From positions 680,672-744,671 of the forward strand of contig JAKIWE010000001.1 in the NCBI GenBank assembly GCA_022750195.1: a DNA stretch of 64,000 nucleotides, in the 5' to 3' direction. A model generated the notes under the pieces. The model saw only the letters and a list, made by a program, of their open reading frames with translations, made no database searches and had not been told where the DNA came from. Below, one piece after another: positions 1 through 8,460 of the stretch. This DNA is from Thermoplasmata archaeon (lineage in GTDB: Archaea; Thermoplasmatota; Thermoplasmata; Lutacidiplasmatales; UBA184). Each line of letters begins with the position of its first letter. Within the stretch, counting starts at the first letter, position 1. A program made the position numbers and the translations under genes.

Positions 1-1
1 C

Positions 2-1336
2 CGTAGCTCCTACGCCGAAGTGATGGCCGAGGCCTCCGAGGGACGCACGGTCCGATTCGACAAGGCGCAGGTCATGGCCACGCCGTCGCCCCGGTTACGC
101 GGGGCGGTGTTCCGAGCCTGGTCCGGGGGACGTTGGGAGGAGGCGGCCTGCGGCGAGCTGTCCGGAGGGGCGTTGCGCGCGACGGCCGACGCGTTGGCTG
201 GGCGGTTGCGCACCGGCGCGGGGCTAGGCTCACCGCCGGGGGAGTCACCCACCGGCCGCATGGAGGCGGCGACCCGCGAGGTGAAACCGGTGGCGGACTT
301 CTCTCTGGAGGATCAGATCGCTCGAGCCAAGCAGCTCCACGAGTGGGGCCTCGCTGAGCCGGGGATCCAGAACGTCTTCTCTGCCGTCGGCACCGCTCGC
401 GAAGAACGGTTGTTCCTTTCGACGGCCGGGGCGCGGTGCCTGCAACAGATAGGTCGCGTCCGCGCGTTCGTCACCCCGATCGCGATGGAGAGCGGGAAGG
501 TGGAGTTCGATTTCGAGAGCATGGGCGGGACGGGGGGCGTCGAGCTGATCGACGGCATGACCGAAGAGAAGATCCGCGGCGTCGCGAAGGAGGCGAAGGC
601 GTTGCTCCAAGCCGCCGCGCCCCCGACCGGTTCGATGAACGTCGTACTCGACCCGGGAACCGCCGGCACCTTCGCCCACGAGTCGTTCGGGCATGGCACG
701 GAAGCCGACCAGTTCCTGCGCGAGCGCTCCTACCTCAAACCCCTGCTCGGCGAGCTCCTCGGCCCGGAGGAGCTCACGCTGATCGACGAGGGAGCCTACC
801 CGAGCGCGTGGGGGTCGATCTTCTTCGACGACGAGGGGCACAAGGCCCAGCGGACCGTCCTCGTCGACCACGGCCGGTTCGTCAACGTCCTTCACGACCG
901 AGAGTCGGCCGCGGCGATGCACCGGCCGGCGACCGGGAACACCCGTCGCGCGGACTTTCTGAGCCGCCCCTTCGTCCGCATGACCAACACGTACGTCGAG
1001 CCGGGCCGGTGGAGCTTCGAGGAGCTTCTCCGGGAGGCGAAGGACGGCGTGGTGTTGCAGACGTGTACGAGCGGGATCGAGGACCCGCTCGGCGGGAACA
1101 TGCAGATCAAGGTGAAGAAGGGCCACCTGATCGAACACGGCGAGCTCGGTCGCATCGTTCCGTCGCTCGCGCTGTCGGGGAAGGTCCTGGACTTCCTGAA
1201 GGGGATCCGGGGGATCGGGCGGCGTGCGGACTTCGAGATGTCCCCCGGCTTCTGTGGCAAGGGTCATACCGACCTACTCCCGGTCTCTTCCGGGGGAAGC
1301 TACCTCCTCTCCCACGCCATCGTGGGACCGGCATGA
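2..1336 (+). CDS. tldD: TldD-family metalloprotease subunit, 5' end cut by the window
   Basis: TldD and TldE/PmbA form a hetero-oligomeric zinc protease that degrades short or unfolded peptides and can process modified peptides. The HExxxH metal motif is visible in FAHESFGHGTEAD. Family-typical stretches RADFLSRPFVRMTNTYVEPG and CTSGIEDPLGGNMQIKV follow, and the length (about 440 residues) fits. The frame is open to the first base of the window, and the residues before the listed GTG at 20 (RSSYAE) look like the usual TldD N-terminus. The gene therefore probably begins upstream and is partial here. Its TGA overlaps the ATG of tldE in an ATGA arrangement, so the two are translationally coupled. 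Confidence 0.92.
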   Translation, partial: RSSYAEVMAEASEGRTVRFDKAQVMATPSPRLRGAVFRAWSGGRWEEAACGELSGGALRATADALAGRLRTGAGLGSPPGESPTGRMEAATREVKPVADFSLEDQIARAKQLHEWGLAEPGIQNVFSAVGTAREERLFLSTAGARCLQQIGRVRAFVTPIAMESGKVEFDFESMGGTGGVELIDGMTEEKIRGVAKEAKALLQAAAPPTGSMNVVLDPGTAGTFAHESFGHGTEADQFLRERSYLKPLLGELLGPEELTLIDEGAYPSAWGSIFFDDEGHKAQRTVLVDHGRFVNVLHDRESAAAMHRPATGNTRRADFLSRPFVRMTNTYVEPGRWSFEELLREAKDGVVLQTCTSGIEDPLGGNMQIKVKKGHLIEHGELGRIVPSLALSGKVLDFLKGIRGIGRRADFEMSPGFCGKGHTDLLPVSSGGSYLLSHAIVGPA

Positions 1337-2745
1337 CGGCCCCCCCCAGCGACCCGGACACAGCGTTCCGAGTGGCGGAGCGCGTCCACGGCAAGGCCCC
1401 CGCTACCTGGGACGTCTATGCCGAACGGGTCCGTCGTTTTGAGATCCACCTGAACCGCTCCTCGATCGAAATGGTCCGAGGACCGATCACCATCGAGGGG
1501 TTCGGCCTCCGCCTGATCACCCCGAAGAACGGCGGGGTCGGGGTCGGCTTCGCCGCCAGCTCCGACCTTTCGGCGGAGGGTGTCGATGCCGCCCTCGCCT
1601 CAGCGACCGCGGTCGGTCGGCACGCGTCGTTCCCCGCGAAGAAGATGGAGTTCCCGGGCCCCACCAGCGCTGCGCCCGGCGACCTGGAGCTCGTCGACCC
1701 GGTCCTCTGGGCGGACCCGTTGAAGACGCTCGAAGCGTTCGCCGAACAGCTCGTCGAGGCCGCCAGAAGCGTTCGGAACGTCGAGCCGAGCTTTGGCTCG
1801 GTCCGAGGGACGCTCACCGAGGTCACCTACGCGAACTCGGCGGGAGCCCACGTCAGCTATCCTCACACCCAAGTGGAGCTCGAGATCGCGGTCAAGGCCT
1901 CTGGCGGGCCCGAGGGCCCCCCCCCGGGTGAGTACTGGGTCAACTCCAGGTTCCGGCACATCGACGCGCGCAAGCTGGTCCATGAGGCGCGCGGTTGGGC
2001 GAAGAAGGCCGAAGATGCCCGGCACGCCCAGGCGCCCCCCAACGGGAAGCTCCGCGTGCTGTTTCCGGCGGACGTCCTCACGGAGATCCTGCCGGTCGCG
2101 CTGGGGTACCGGTTCTCCGGCGTAGCGGAGCTGCGGAAGATGACGCCCGCGCCGGGAACCGTCGTCGCCGCCGAGTCGATCACGGTCACGGACGAAGGGC
2201 TACGGCCCCGAGCGCTCGGAAGCTCGCCGCATGACGACGAGGGAACGCCCCAGCGGCGCGGGACCCTGATCGAGGGGGGCAAGAGCCAGGAGACGCTCTA
2301 CGATCTTCTGCACGCCGAAGCCGCGGGCCACCGTACCACGGGAAACGCCCGTCGCCAGTCCCCGGCCTCTCCGTTCTGGTACAAGTTCGCCACCCCTCCG
2401 GGCCCGGGTCCCACGACCCTGGCGATTCGCCCAGGGACGGGCGGGACGGATGAGGAACTCATCGAGGCCACGGGCGATGGCATCTGGCTCGACCAGCTCG
2501 GCTGGGCATTTCCCGACCCGCTCTCGACCGCGTTCGGTGGAGAGATCCGCCTCGCCTACCGGATCCGTGACGGCAAGCTCGCCGAGCCGCTCCGCGGAGG
2601 CACGATCGGCAGCGTCATCCTGGCGGGGCCGGACGAGCCGTCGTTCCTGAAGTCCGTCACGTCAATCGGCCGCACTTCGCAGTTGATCGGCCATCTGGAC
2701 TCCCCAACGGTCCTGGTCGAGAACGTGGACGTGGCGGGGGCTTAG
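1333..2745 (+). CDS. tldE: TldE/PmbA-family protease partner subunit
   Basis: This is a 470-residue member of the TldE/PmbA branch, the partner of TldD. As expected for this branch it lacks the HExxxH zinc motif, so catalysis should rest with TldD. The chosen ATG overlaps the tldD stop codon. The much longer ORF in the track starting at 436 reads tldD in the wrong frame and was discarded. The C-terminal half carries the family pattern of GxxxxxLYDLLHAEAAGHRTTGNARR followed by a conserved glycine-rich tail. The two genes make a complete operon, and the proteins probably act in the cytoplasm. Confidence 0.9.
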   Translation: MTAPPSDPDTAFRVAERVHGKAPATWDVYAERVRRFEIHLNRSSIEMVRGPITIEGFGLRLITPKNGGVGVGFAASSDLSAEGVDAALASATAVGRHASFPAKKMEFPGPTSAAPGDLELVDPVLWADPLKTLEAFAEQLVEAARSVRNVEPSFGSVRGTLTEVTYANSAGAHVSYPHTQVELEIAVKASGGPEGPPPGEYWVNSRFRHIDARKLVHEARGWAKKAEDARHAQAPPNGKLRVLFPADVLTEILPVALGYRFSGVAELRKMTPAPGTVVAAESITVTDEGLRPRALGSSPHDDEGTPQRRGTLIEGGKSQETLYDLLHAEAAGHRTTGNARRQSPASPFWYKFATPPGPGPTTLAIRPGTGGTDEELIEATGDGIWLDQLGWAFPDPLSTAFGGEIRLAYRIRDGKLAEPLRGGTIGSVILAGPDEPSFLKSVTSIGRTSQLIGHLDSPTVLVENVDVAGA

Positions 2746-2781
2746 GACACCCCGAGAGGCCTTCCGGGCTGCCCCGGGGAC

Positions 2782-3006
2782 CTACTTCGTGCGCACCAGG
2801 ATCGTGCGGCACTGCCGGCATCGTTCGCCGGCGAGGTTCGCCGAATAGGTACCCATGAACCCCGTGGGAACCAGGACCTCGAGGTCGTTCGGTCGGAGCC
2901 GGCTGGTCGCCGCTTCGTGCGACCAGAACAACCCCGAACCGTTCGACGAGGAGACAAACCCTTTCTCGAGCGGCCCCCCGCACGTCGCACACTGAGCCTC
3001 GGCCAT
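2782..3006 (-). CDS. Small zinc-ribbon protein with two CxxC pairs
   Basis: A 74-residue protein with CATC near the N-terminus and CRQC near the C-terminus, the spacing of a single zinc ribbon. The segment between the pairs is rich in W, F and G and resembles small DUF6487-like prokaryotic zinc-ribbon proteins, but the family is uncertain. A TATA-like box (GTTATC on the minus strand, near 3035) lies about 29 nt before the ATG, so the mRNA should be leaderless. The gene converges with tldE. Function is unknown; a nucleic-acid or metal-handling role would be typical of such microproteins. Confidence 0.7.
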   Translation of the reverse strand: MAEAQCATCGGPLEKGFVSSSNGSGLFWSHEAATSRLRPNDLEVLVPTGFMGTYSANLAGERCRQCRTILVRTK

Positions 3007-3030
3007 GGACGAGGCCCTCAGCCTCGACCG

Positions 3031-3040
3031 AGGATAACGG
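3031..3040 (-). promoter_or_regulatory. TATA-like box of the small zinc-ribbon gene
   Basis: Minus-strand CCGTTATCCT centred about 29 nt upstream of the ATG at 3006. The same GTTATC variant precedes deoxyhypusine synthase and pyrB. Confidence 0.5.
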
Positions 3041-3066
3041 GTGCGCCCGAAACTTTGATCGCCCAG

Positions 3067-3112
3067 AAAAAAAAGCCGGCTCCCGTCGGGTCCGGGTCAC
3101 CCGACGGGAGCC
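3067..3112 (-). terminator. Hairpin followed by an eight-T tract
   Basis: A perfect 14-bp inverted repeat (GGCTCCCGTCGGGT / ACCCGACGGGAGCC, loop 7 nt) spans 3078-3112. On the minus strand it is followed three bases later by TTTTTTTT. It sits just after the two-gene minus-strand unit ending at 3154, so it is best read as that unit's terminator. Confidence 0.75.
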
Positions 3113-3153
3113 CAAAACATCGTGAGGTCGGTTAAAGGGGAATGACGGACATC

Positions 3154-3369
3154 CTAGTTCCTCCGGCGCGGAGTAAGGTGCGTTCGGGTTCGCTGGCGCG
3201 TCGAGGGCGCCTCGTGCGGCGCCAGCCACGACGGCCAGAGGAAGACCGCCTCGCCCGACTGGGGGAGGCCGTCTGTCAGCGTGAAGAGGAGCTCCCTACC
3301 GTCGCCCGAAGGGGCCCGCCGGGCTCGCATGTAGCCGCCGGCCTCGGCGAAGTCGATCGCCAGCGTCAC
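3154..3369 (-). CDS. Small hypothetical protein, coupled to the upstream gene
   Basis: A 71-residue protein starting VTLAIDFAEAGGYMRARRAPSGDG with a basic C-terminal tail. The track shows it only inside a longer frame starting at 3792. The true start is taken as the GTG that overlaps the stop of the preceding gene (GTGA), which implies translational coupling. No family was recognised and no membrane segment is evident. The N-terminal half looks like a small beta-strand-rich domain. It probably works with the CPTCG protein encoded just upstream. Confidence 0.55.
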   Translation of the reverse strand: MTLAIDFAEAGGYMRARRAPSGDGRELLFTLTDGLPQSGEAVFLWPSWLAPHEAPSTRQRTRTHLTPRRRN

Positions 3370-3704
3370 AGGTAATCCTCCGTCAGGGGAGGCGCGGGCC
3401 ACGGGATCGCCAGGCTCGAGCCCTTTCGGCTCGAGAAGAACGGCACCACGATCGGCTCGTTGCGCTCGGAACCACGCGCCTCGGGCACCGTGAGCCCCTC
3501 CGAGACCGAGTCGTGGCCCGCGGGGTGCTCGGTGAAGACGGGGAACGAACCGAGGACAACGACCGGGCAGCCGCTCTCCCGGACCACGCGGAGGCCGAAG
3601 CGCCGGGTCTTGTGCTCCTCCCCGCAGGTCGGGCAGACATCCGACTGGGAGACCATCGTTCCGATGCCTCCCAAGTAGGCGGCGCTCTCCGAATCCCCTG
3701 GCAT
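3366..3704 (-). CDS. Hypothetical protein with an N-terminal CPTCG knuckle
   Basis: A 112-residue protein with one CPTCG zinc-knuckle half near residue 24 and a further cysteine at SGCPVV. The rest is a mixed alpha/beta sequence with no family I recognise. The ATG at 3704 lies about 30 nt after a consensus archaeal box A (TTTAAATA on the minus strand), so the message is probably leaderless. It is divergent from the STAND regulator at 3802, and the two promoters share a 97-nt gap. Regulation by that neighbour is a reasonable inference. Confidence 0.65.
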   Translation of the reverse strand: MPGDSESAAYLGGIGTMVSQSDVCPTCGEEHKTRRFGLRVVRESGCPVVVLGSFPVFTEHPAGHDSVSEGLTVPEARGSERNEPIVVPFFSSRKGSSLAIPWPAPPLTEDYL

Positions 3705-3730
3705 TGCAAAGGAGTCTGGGGCTTTTACGG

Positions 3731-3777
3731 TATTTAAACGTCCTCGGATAGTTTGTACAAAATAGTTCTATGTATAG
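3731..3777. promoter_or_regulatory. Divergent TATA boxes between the CPTCG gene and the STAND regulator
   Basis: TTTAAATA on the minus strand (3731-3738) lies about 30 nt before the ATG at 3704. TATGTATA on the plus strand (near 3770-3777) lies about 28 nt before the GTG at 3802. Both spacings predict leaderless transcripts. Confidence 0.7.
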
Positions 3778-3801
3778 GGACTGCGCGTACACACGCTTGC
3801 C

Positions 3802-6240
3802 GTGCCGCGGGTGACCTACCTACCGGCGGAGATCCTCGACTATGTGGATACTCACGCCCCCCCTCCCGATTCCCCCTACGGAGTTAGCCAACGGGAGCTG
3901 GCGAAGTCCTTGGGGTCGCACCCCTGCTCGATGTCCCGGCCTCTTGCCGAGCTCGTCTCCACCGGCCTACTGTCGGTCCGACGCGGGACGGTTCGGGGAG
4001 GCGAACGAAAGCAGCTTACCTACCGCCTAACCGACCTGGGCCGCGAGCGGCTACGAAAGGAGACTCGAGACCTCCCGCTCCTTACTTCCGCCATCCCGCC
4101 GCCGCCGAACCCGTTCTTTGGTAGGAAACCCGAGCTTCGGGAGCTTCAGACACTGACGGACCCCGGCCGGTGCGTTGTGTTCATCGAGGGTCCCGCTGGC
4201 ATGGGAAAGACCGCCCTCATGGCGCGCCACGCCCGAAGATTGAAGTCGGCCCGCCTGCCGTTCTGGTTCTCCGTCAGACCGGGACACTCTCCTCGACATT
4301 TCACCAGCGCGTTGGCGCACGCCCTCGCGCCCCTAGGCAGCCAACAACTTTCCTACTACTCGCAACTACCCCGTCAGCCTCAGGGCCGGGAGGTAGCGGA
4401 TCTCACCCAGAGGGCGCTTGGCGATCGTGGGATCCTCATGGTCGTTGACAGCGCCCAGACCGCCGACAAGGACCTGCGGGGCTTCATCGCTGAGTTCGTC
4501 TCTGGGCTCGCGACCGCGAACGATCACCTTCTCTTCTTCCTGAGCGAAGAGCCGCCCTTCTTCACACCCGATCGGTTCCCGTCGCATCACGTCTTACTTG
4601 GAGGACTGGACCGACCCTCTGCTCACGAGCTCACCGACCGCCGGGGCGGGCTTGCCGACCGGTTCGAGACGATCTATCAGGCGACGCTGGGGAGCCCACT
4701 ATTGCTGCAACTTGCGGTTTCGAGCCCGGGAATCGAGGCGTCCGCTAAGGGGCTACCGGCGGCCGTCGTCGACCGGCTGTCTCAGGATGAGGTGCTCGTC
4801 CTGCTGCCGATCGCTCTCGCGAACGAGCCTCTTCCCGTGACTTTCGTCCAGGAAGGAAGTGCGGTCAGTAACGATCGTCTGAACCAGCTCATCACCTTCG
4901 GCATCGCCCAGAGATCGCACGAGGGGCGCCTCGACGTCCTACAGATCGTACGCACGGCGATTCTGGCGAGGGTCACCCCCAGGGAGGAACGCGACGCCCA
5001 CTTGCGGCTTGCCGCATTCTACTCCCGGAGCCACCGTCAGGAATCGGTCCGGGAGCGGTTCCTCCACCTCGTCTCCGCCGAGGCTTGGAGGCCCGCCATG
5101 GATCTGCTCACTCGACTCGAGCGGACTCTCCTTGCCCTCGGATACTCCGATTCGTTGCGTAACGCCCTGCGTCACTTGGCGATTGCAGTGCCGCACGGTA
5201 GCCAGCGCGTCAAGGCGCTCCGTGCCGAAGCCGCCCTACTGCGAATTCATTCGGAATACGCCGAGGCGGTACTCTCTCTGCGACGTGCGGTCGTGGAGGC
5301 AGAGGGTGACATGCGAACGGAGTCGGAGTGCCTCACTACAATCGTGGAACTCTACGTTCGACTCCATCAGCTGGACGATGCGCGCTTCACCTTCGAAGAG
5401 GCACGGCGGCGAGGTGCTCCCAGCCGGCGGGCCCAGCTATCGCTTCTGCTCAGTGAGGCCCGAATCGTTGAGGCTGAAGGAGACTTGCCTCGTGCCCAAT
5501 CGATGTTCCAGGACACGTTCGACCGTGCCCGGAGATTCCGCCTAGGCGACCTTGCGCTCGAGGCGGTGGTGGCTTGGTCTCGTCTAGCCTCGCTCGGCGG
5601 CGAACGCGAGGCGGCCCTCCGCGTGGTCGAGGAAGCTTTGCCTGCCGCTCGCCAGTCCGGTCGTCTCGACATCGTGTTCAGTCTGATGCTCGTCCGGGCT
5701 CGTACCTACTCGGATGAGAACCGCCGAGAACTCGCCGAGGCAGAAATGCGAAGCATTCGGCAGGAGGCCGAAGCCCTCGGCTATCTCAGCTACCTTACCT
5801 ACACTCTCAGCGGGCTTTGCGCGATGGCTCTCGAAGCGCAACGTTGGCCGGAAGTCATGGCCTATGCGAGGCAAGCGATCGCCCTCGCCGAGAGACTTGG
5901 GAACGACATCGCCCTCGGGCACACGCTTGGGCTGCTCTGCGAGTCCGAGGCGCGACAGGGCCTCGCCACGGAAGCTGTGGCCCATGGGGAGCGGGGGGTC
6001 ACTGTGCTCGCGCGATACCCTCCTTCCGACTCGCTCGTTCTCGCCCGGTGCTACCTAGCGGACGCCTACATGGACCTCGGCAGAAATCAGGACGCTATCG
6101 AGCAGCTCAACGAGGCATCAAAAATGGGCCGAAGTCTGGGGATGACCTCGTGGGTGGAGAGCATTCAGACACAGTTGGCCGATCTTGGCGAAGCAGGCCG
6201 ATCGGCGGGCTCGGAAAACCAGCGGGCGACCGAGACCTGA
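3802..6240 (+). CDS. HTH-STAND ATPase-TPR signalling/regulatory protein
   Basis: This 812-residue protein has three parts. Residues 1-90 form a winged-helix of MarR/ArsR type (SQRELAKSLGSHPCSMSRPLAELVSTGLL). Residues about 105-330 form a P-loop NTPase with Walker A GPAGMGKT (130-137) and Walker B ILMVVDSA (about 211-218). The rest is a long array of TPR-like helical repeats. This is the architecture of STAND regulators such as the MalT/AfsR class, in which ligand sensing by the repeats switches ATPase state and DNA binding. Translation starts at a GTG about 28 nt after a TATA box, so the message should be leaderless. Its targets are unknown; the divergent small genes are candidates. Confidence 0.85.
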   Translation: MPRVTYLPAEILDYVDTHAPPPDSPYGVSQRELAKSLGSHPCSMSRPLAELVSTGLLSVRRGTVRGGERKQLTYRLTDLGRERLRKETRDLPLLTSAIPPPPNPFFGRKPELRELQTLTDPGRCVVFIEGPAGMGKTALMARHARRLKSARLPFWFSVRPGHSPRHFTSALAHALAPLGSQQLSYYSQLPRQPQGREVADLTQRALGDRGILMVVDSAQTADKDLRGFIAEFVSGLATANDHLLFFLSEEPPFFTPDRFPSHHVLLGGLDRPSAHELTDRRGGLADRFETIYQATLGSPLLLQLAVSSPGIEASAKGLPAAVVDRLSQDEVLVLLPIALANEPLPVTFVQEGSAVSNDRLNQLITFGIAQRSHEGRLDVLQIVRTAILARVTPREERDAHLRLAAFYSRSHRQESVRERFLHLVSAEAWRPAMDLLTRLERTLLALGYSDSLRNALRHLAIAVPHGSQRVKALRAEAALLRIHSEYAEAVLSLRRAVVEAEGDMRTESECLTTIVELYVRLHQLDDARFTFEEARRRGAPSRRAQLSLLLSEARIVEAEGDLPRAQSMFQDTFDRARRFRLGDLALEAVVAWSRLASLGGEREAALRVVEEALPAARQSGRLDIVFSLMLVRARTYSDENRRELAEAEMRSIRQEAEALGYLSYLTYTLSGLCAMALEAQRWPEVMAYARQAIALAERLGNDIALGHTLGLLCESEARQGLATEAVAHGERGVTVLARYPPSDSLVLARCYLADAYMDLGRNQDAIEQLNEASKMGRSLGMTSWVESIQTQLADLGEAGRSAGSENQRATET

Positions 6241-6282
6241 GTTGGTCGCCCGCTGTCGGCAGCGGAGGGGGAAGCCCCCCAC
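6220..6282 (+). terminator. Nested hairpins around the stop codon of the STAND gene
   Basis: A perfect 12-bp inverted repeat (CAGCGGGCGACC / GGTCGCCCGCTG) places the TGA stop in its 12-nt loop. CCGCTG within the right arm can instead pair with CAGCGG at 6260-6265 across a TCGG loop. A third hairpin GGGGG-AAG-CCCCC follows. There is no T tract, so factor-dependent termination or RNA protection is as likely as intrinsic termination. Confidence 0.5.
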
Positions 6283-6293
6283 TGTCAAACCGT

Positions 6294-6338
6294 TTACAGC
6301 TGTGCGCGCGGAACCGGCGGTGCAGCGGGGAAGTACAT
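6294..6338 (-). CDS. Possible 14-residue micro-ORF with promoter and SD
   Basis: Minus-strand ATG encoding MYFPAAPPVPRAQL then TAA. GGAGGTGA lies 8 nt before the ATG, and a consensus TTTAAATA box lies about 26 nt before that SD. Nothing else in this 297-nt gap explains that promoter. The peptide itself has no recognisable features, and the transcript may instead be a small RNA antisense to the 3' hairpins of the STAND gene. Confidence 0.3.
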   Translation of the reverse strand: MYFPAAPPVPRAQL

Positions 6339-6376
6339 TCGGGGACTCACCTCCGAGGGCCGCCGCGGTTAGTGGG

Positions 6377-6384
6377 TATTTAAA
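6377..6384 (-). promoter_or_regulatory. Orphan consensus TATA box
   Basis: TTTAAATA on the minus strand, identical to the box of the gene at 3704. No ORF of 60 residues or more starts downstream. The rest of 6385-6537 is AT-rich by local standards and shows no other gene I can support. Confidence 0.5.
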
Positions 6385-6537
6385 CGTAATCCATTTATGG
6401 ACGTGCAAAACCTACGGATATACAACACACATTCATAAGGATAAGTGCGCACAAAACTAAGAAAACTCAGAAGGCGGGCCACACTACGTCGAAAATAGGC
6501 TCGCGATGTGTTTGCAATGCGGACGAAGTTTACTCCC

Positions 6538-7167
6538 TTACCTCTTGGATATCACTTCGCGAAACAAGTTCTCCTTGCGCATCCGGTGGATCACTCGAAC
6601 GTCGTCCACAGTGTACCGTGTCTGCAGCCACGGGTCCGCGACGTTGGAGTAGCCGCGGACCTCCCAAAACCCCGGCTCGTCGACCGTCACGAACTTGAGG
6701 CCTCTCACCCACTTGGCACTTTTGTAGAAGTACCGCCGAGGAACGAGCATTCGCACGGGGCCTCCATGCTCCAACGGTAGCGGAGCACCGTCGACCGTGT
6801 GCGCGAGGAGGACGTCGTCCTCGAGCAGCGGCTCGACCGGAAGCGACGTGGTGAATCCCTGCTCGCATTCCATGACGACGAACCGGGCGGTCGGCTTCAC
6901 GCGCGCCGCCTCCGCGATCGCCCGGAACGGGACGCCCGACCACCGCATGTCCTGTTTCGTCCAGGAAGTAACGCAGTGAATGTCGGTCACGAGCTCGCGT
7001 TGAGGCAGCTTGAGCAGCGTCGGGAAGTCGATCCGTGTTGGGACTTCCACCTCGCCGTGCACCGCTAGGTCCCAGCTAGTGGCCGTGAGTTCCGACGGAA
7101 CGCTGCCAGCGTGGAGCACCGGCCAGCCGTGGGTCACGACCTGGCCAGGAGGCACGCGTGGGCGCAC
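6538..7167 (-). CDS. Molybdopterin-dependent oxidoreductase, sulfite oxidase fold
   Basis: About 209 residues of the oxidoreductase molybdopterin-binding domain family (PF00174, YuiH/YedY-like). Family hallmarks are PPGQVVTHGWPVLHAG, DIHCVTSWT, where the cysteine is the expected molybdenum ligand, EHGGPVRMLVP and YFYKSAKWVRGL. It is a single-domain cytoplasmic form with no Tat signal and no dimerisation domain. The 294-residue ORF overlaps deoxyhypusine synthase in its first third. The GTG at 7167 (or the one at 7155) begins where the family normally begins. It lies 34 nt after the dhs stop and is probably co-transcribed. The substrate is unknown. Confidence 0.82.
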   Translation of the reverse strand: MRPRVPPGQVVTHGWPVLHAGSVPSELTATSWDLAVHGEVEVPTRIDFPTLLKLPQRELVTDIHCVTSWTKQDMRWSGVPFRAIAEAARVKPTARFVVMECEQGFTTSLPVEPLLEDDVLLAHTVDGAPLPLEHGGPVRMLVPRRYFYKSAKWVRGLKFVTVDEPGFWEVRGYSNVADPWLQTRYTVDDVRVIHRMRKENLFREVISKR

Positions 7168-7201
7168 GGCGGGTCGAGTCCGCGCAACGGGATATCGGTG
7201 C

Positions 7202-8299
7202 TTACTTCGACCGTGAGGATCGTGAGCGACTCGACGGAGCGCCCGGTCGTTGGATCGTGACCTCGTCCCCCGACCAGTTGAACGTGAGCCGGGGCCGAGG
7301 TTGCCACACGGACCGACGGTCCCAGAGTGCGGCCGCGAGCAGAGGAAGTCCGATCGAGGCTTCGAGGTGAGCCATCGCGCGGGTGGCGGTCGCCGAGACC
7401 TTGCCCCAGGACTGGGCCTCATCGAGCGTGCTACCGCTCAGCCCGCCCCAGTGCGGCACGTCCGTGGTGAGCTGCAGCGCGTAGTAGTGCCCCTCGCCCT
7501 GGCGATTGAAATTGTAGTTGGCCATCACGATCCCGTCGTTCACCCAGTTCTTGGGAGTTCCTCCGCCGATGTAGATCGCGGCGGTCCGCGGGGATTGGCC
7601 AAGTATCTGCACGAGCTCGTAGTTGTCTCGGACCGCGTCGAGCAGGAACCTCGGTTTGCCCCGGTGCTTCGCGTAGTGCAGTGTCAGGCCGATCCCGATC
7701 GAGCTATCGATCAGCGCGGGCGAGAACATCGGGACGCCTCTCCGCGCAGCGGTCGCGACGATCGACTGCGGGTCGTCGAACTGTTGCCCAAGGAACTCCA
7801 GGTACTCTCGTGACGAGGCGGGGCGGGCCGGGAACTTCTCTGTGATGCGACCGATGGCCCGGTCGGTGTCCTCGAACTTGAGCTCGTCGACGTACGTGTC
7901 GTAGATCCGGTCGAGGAAGAGCCGGCGGAGCTCCACGTCATCGGCGGTCGGCGTCCCCATCCAGTGGCGGCCGCCGACGCTCTGGTAGATGTCCTGGTAG
8001 TAGACGGCCCCCGTCGAGACGACGACGTCCACGACGCCCCAGTCGATCAGGTCCCGCACCACTTTCCGAAGCCCAGCCGCGATGAGCGGGCCGGAGAGGC
8101 CGAGGAAGATCGTGGGCCGATGAGGGTCGGTGAGGGCGTTCTCCCAGACGTCGAGAGCGCGGCCGAGATTTCGCGCCTGGATCGAGGTGCGCTGGAACGC
8201 CTGCAGCAGGTCGCCGATGTTCCTCAACTTCGTGACGTCCACCGGCACGACGTCCCGGGTGAGCAATCCCCGGCGACCGGCCTTCACAGAAGTCGGCAC
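7202..8299 (-). CDS. dhs: Deoxyhypusine synthase
   Basis: Transfers the aminobutyl group of spermidine to a lysine of archaeal IF5A in an NAD-dependent reaction, the first step of hypusine formation. The sequence carries the active-site region GGGTPKNWVND with the expected lysine, and the N-terminal VVPVDVTKLRNIGDLLQAFQRTSIQARNLGRA typical of the family. The ORF extends to a GTG at 8317. The GTG at 8299 is preferred because a GTTATC box lies 27 nt upstream, giving a leaderless start and a 365-residue protein. The Moco oxidoreductase follows, and the gene is divergent from the STAND-TPR gene at 8461. Confidence 0.9.
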   Translation of the reverse strand: MPTSVKAGRRGLLTRDVVPVDVTKLRNIGDLLQAFQRTSIQARNLGRALDVWENALTDPHRPTIFLGLSGPLIAAGLRKVVRDLIDWGVVDVVVSTGAVYYQDIYQSVGGRHWMGTPTADDVELRRLFLDRIYDTYVDELKFEDTDRAIGRITEKFPARPASSREYLEFLGQQFDDPQSIVATAARRGVPMFSPALIDSSIGIGLTLHYAKHRGKPRFLLDAVRDNYELVQILGQSPRTAAIYIGGGTPKNWVNDGIVMANYNFNRQGEGHYYALQLTTDVPHWGGLSGSTLDEAQSWGKVSATATRAMAHLEASIGLPLLAAALWDRRSVWQPRPRLTFNWSGDEVTIQRPGAPSSRSRSSRSK

Positions 8300-8321
8300 G
8301 CGCGCGGCTACGGCCACTCCG

Positions 8322-8329
8322 AGATAACC
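8322..8329 (-). promoter_or_regulatory. TATA-like box of deoxyhypusine synthase
   Basis: Minus-strand GGGTTATCTC, 27 nt upstream of the GTG at 8299. Nearly the same string precedes pyrB. Confidence 0.5.
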
Positions 8330-8460
8330 CCTACGAGGAGAGGGCCGACCTCGCCCTGTGGGCCACCGGAACCCGAGGAATCGGCCGCGCCGGCCGAGGG
8401 TTCGGGGCGATTCGACGGTTTCCGGGCCGGAACAGGCCTCCCGGCCGAGGCGGGAGCCTT

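Noticed and set aside
245-1267. 340-residue minus-strand ORF opposite tldD
   Set aside because: Antisense to a clear TldD protein; composition is Arg/Asp/Leu-rich with no motif, typical of GC-rich shadow frames.
3729-6387. Direct repeat GGTATTTAAACGT flanking the STAND gene as possible mobile-element ends
   Set aside because: Both copies contain the archaeal TTTAAATA promoter consensus on the minus strand, which explains the identity without transposition.
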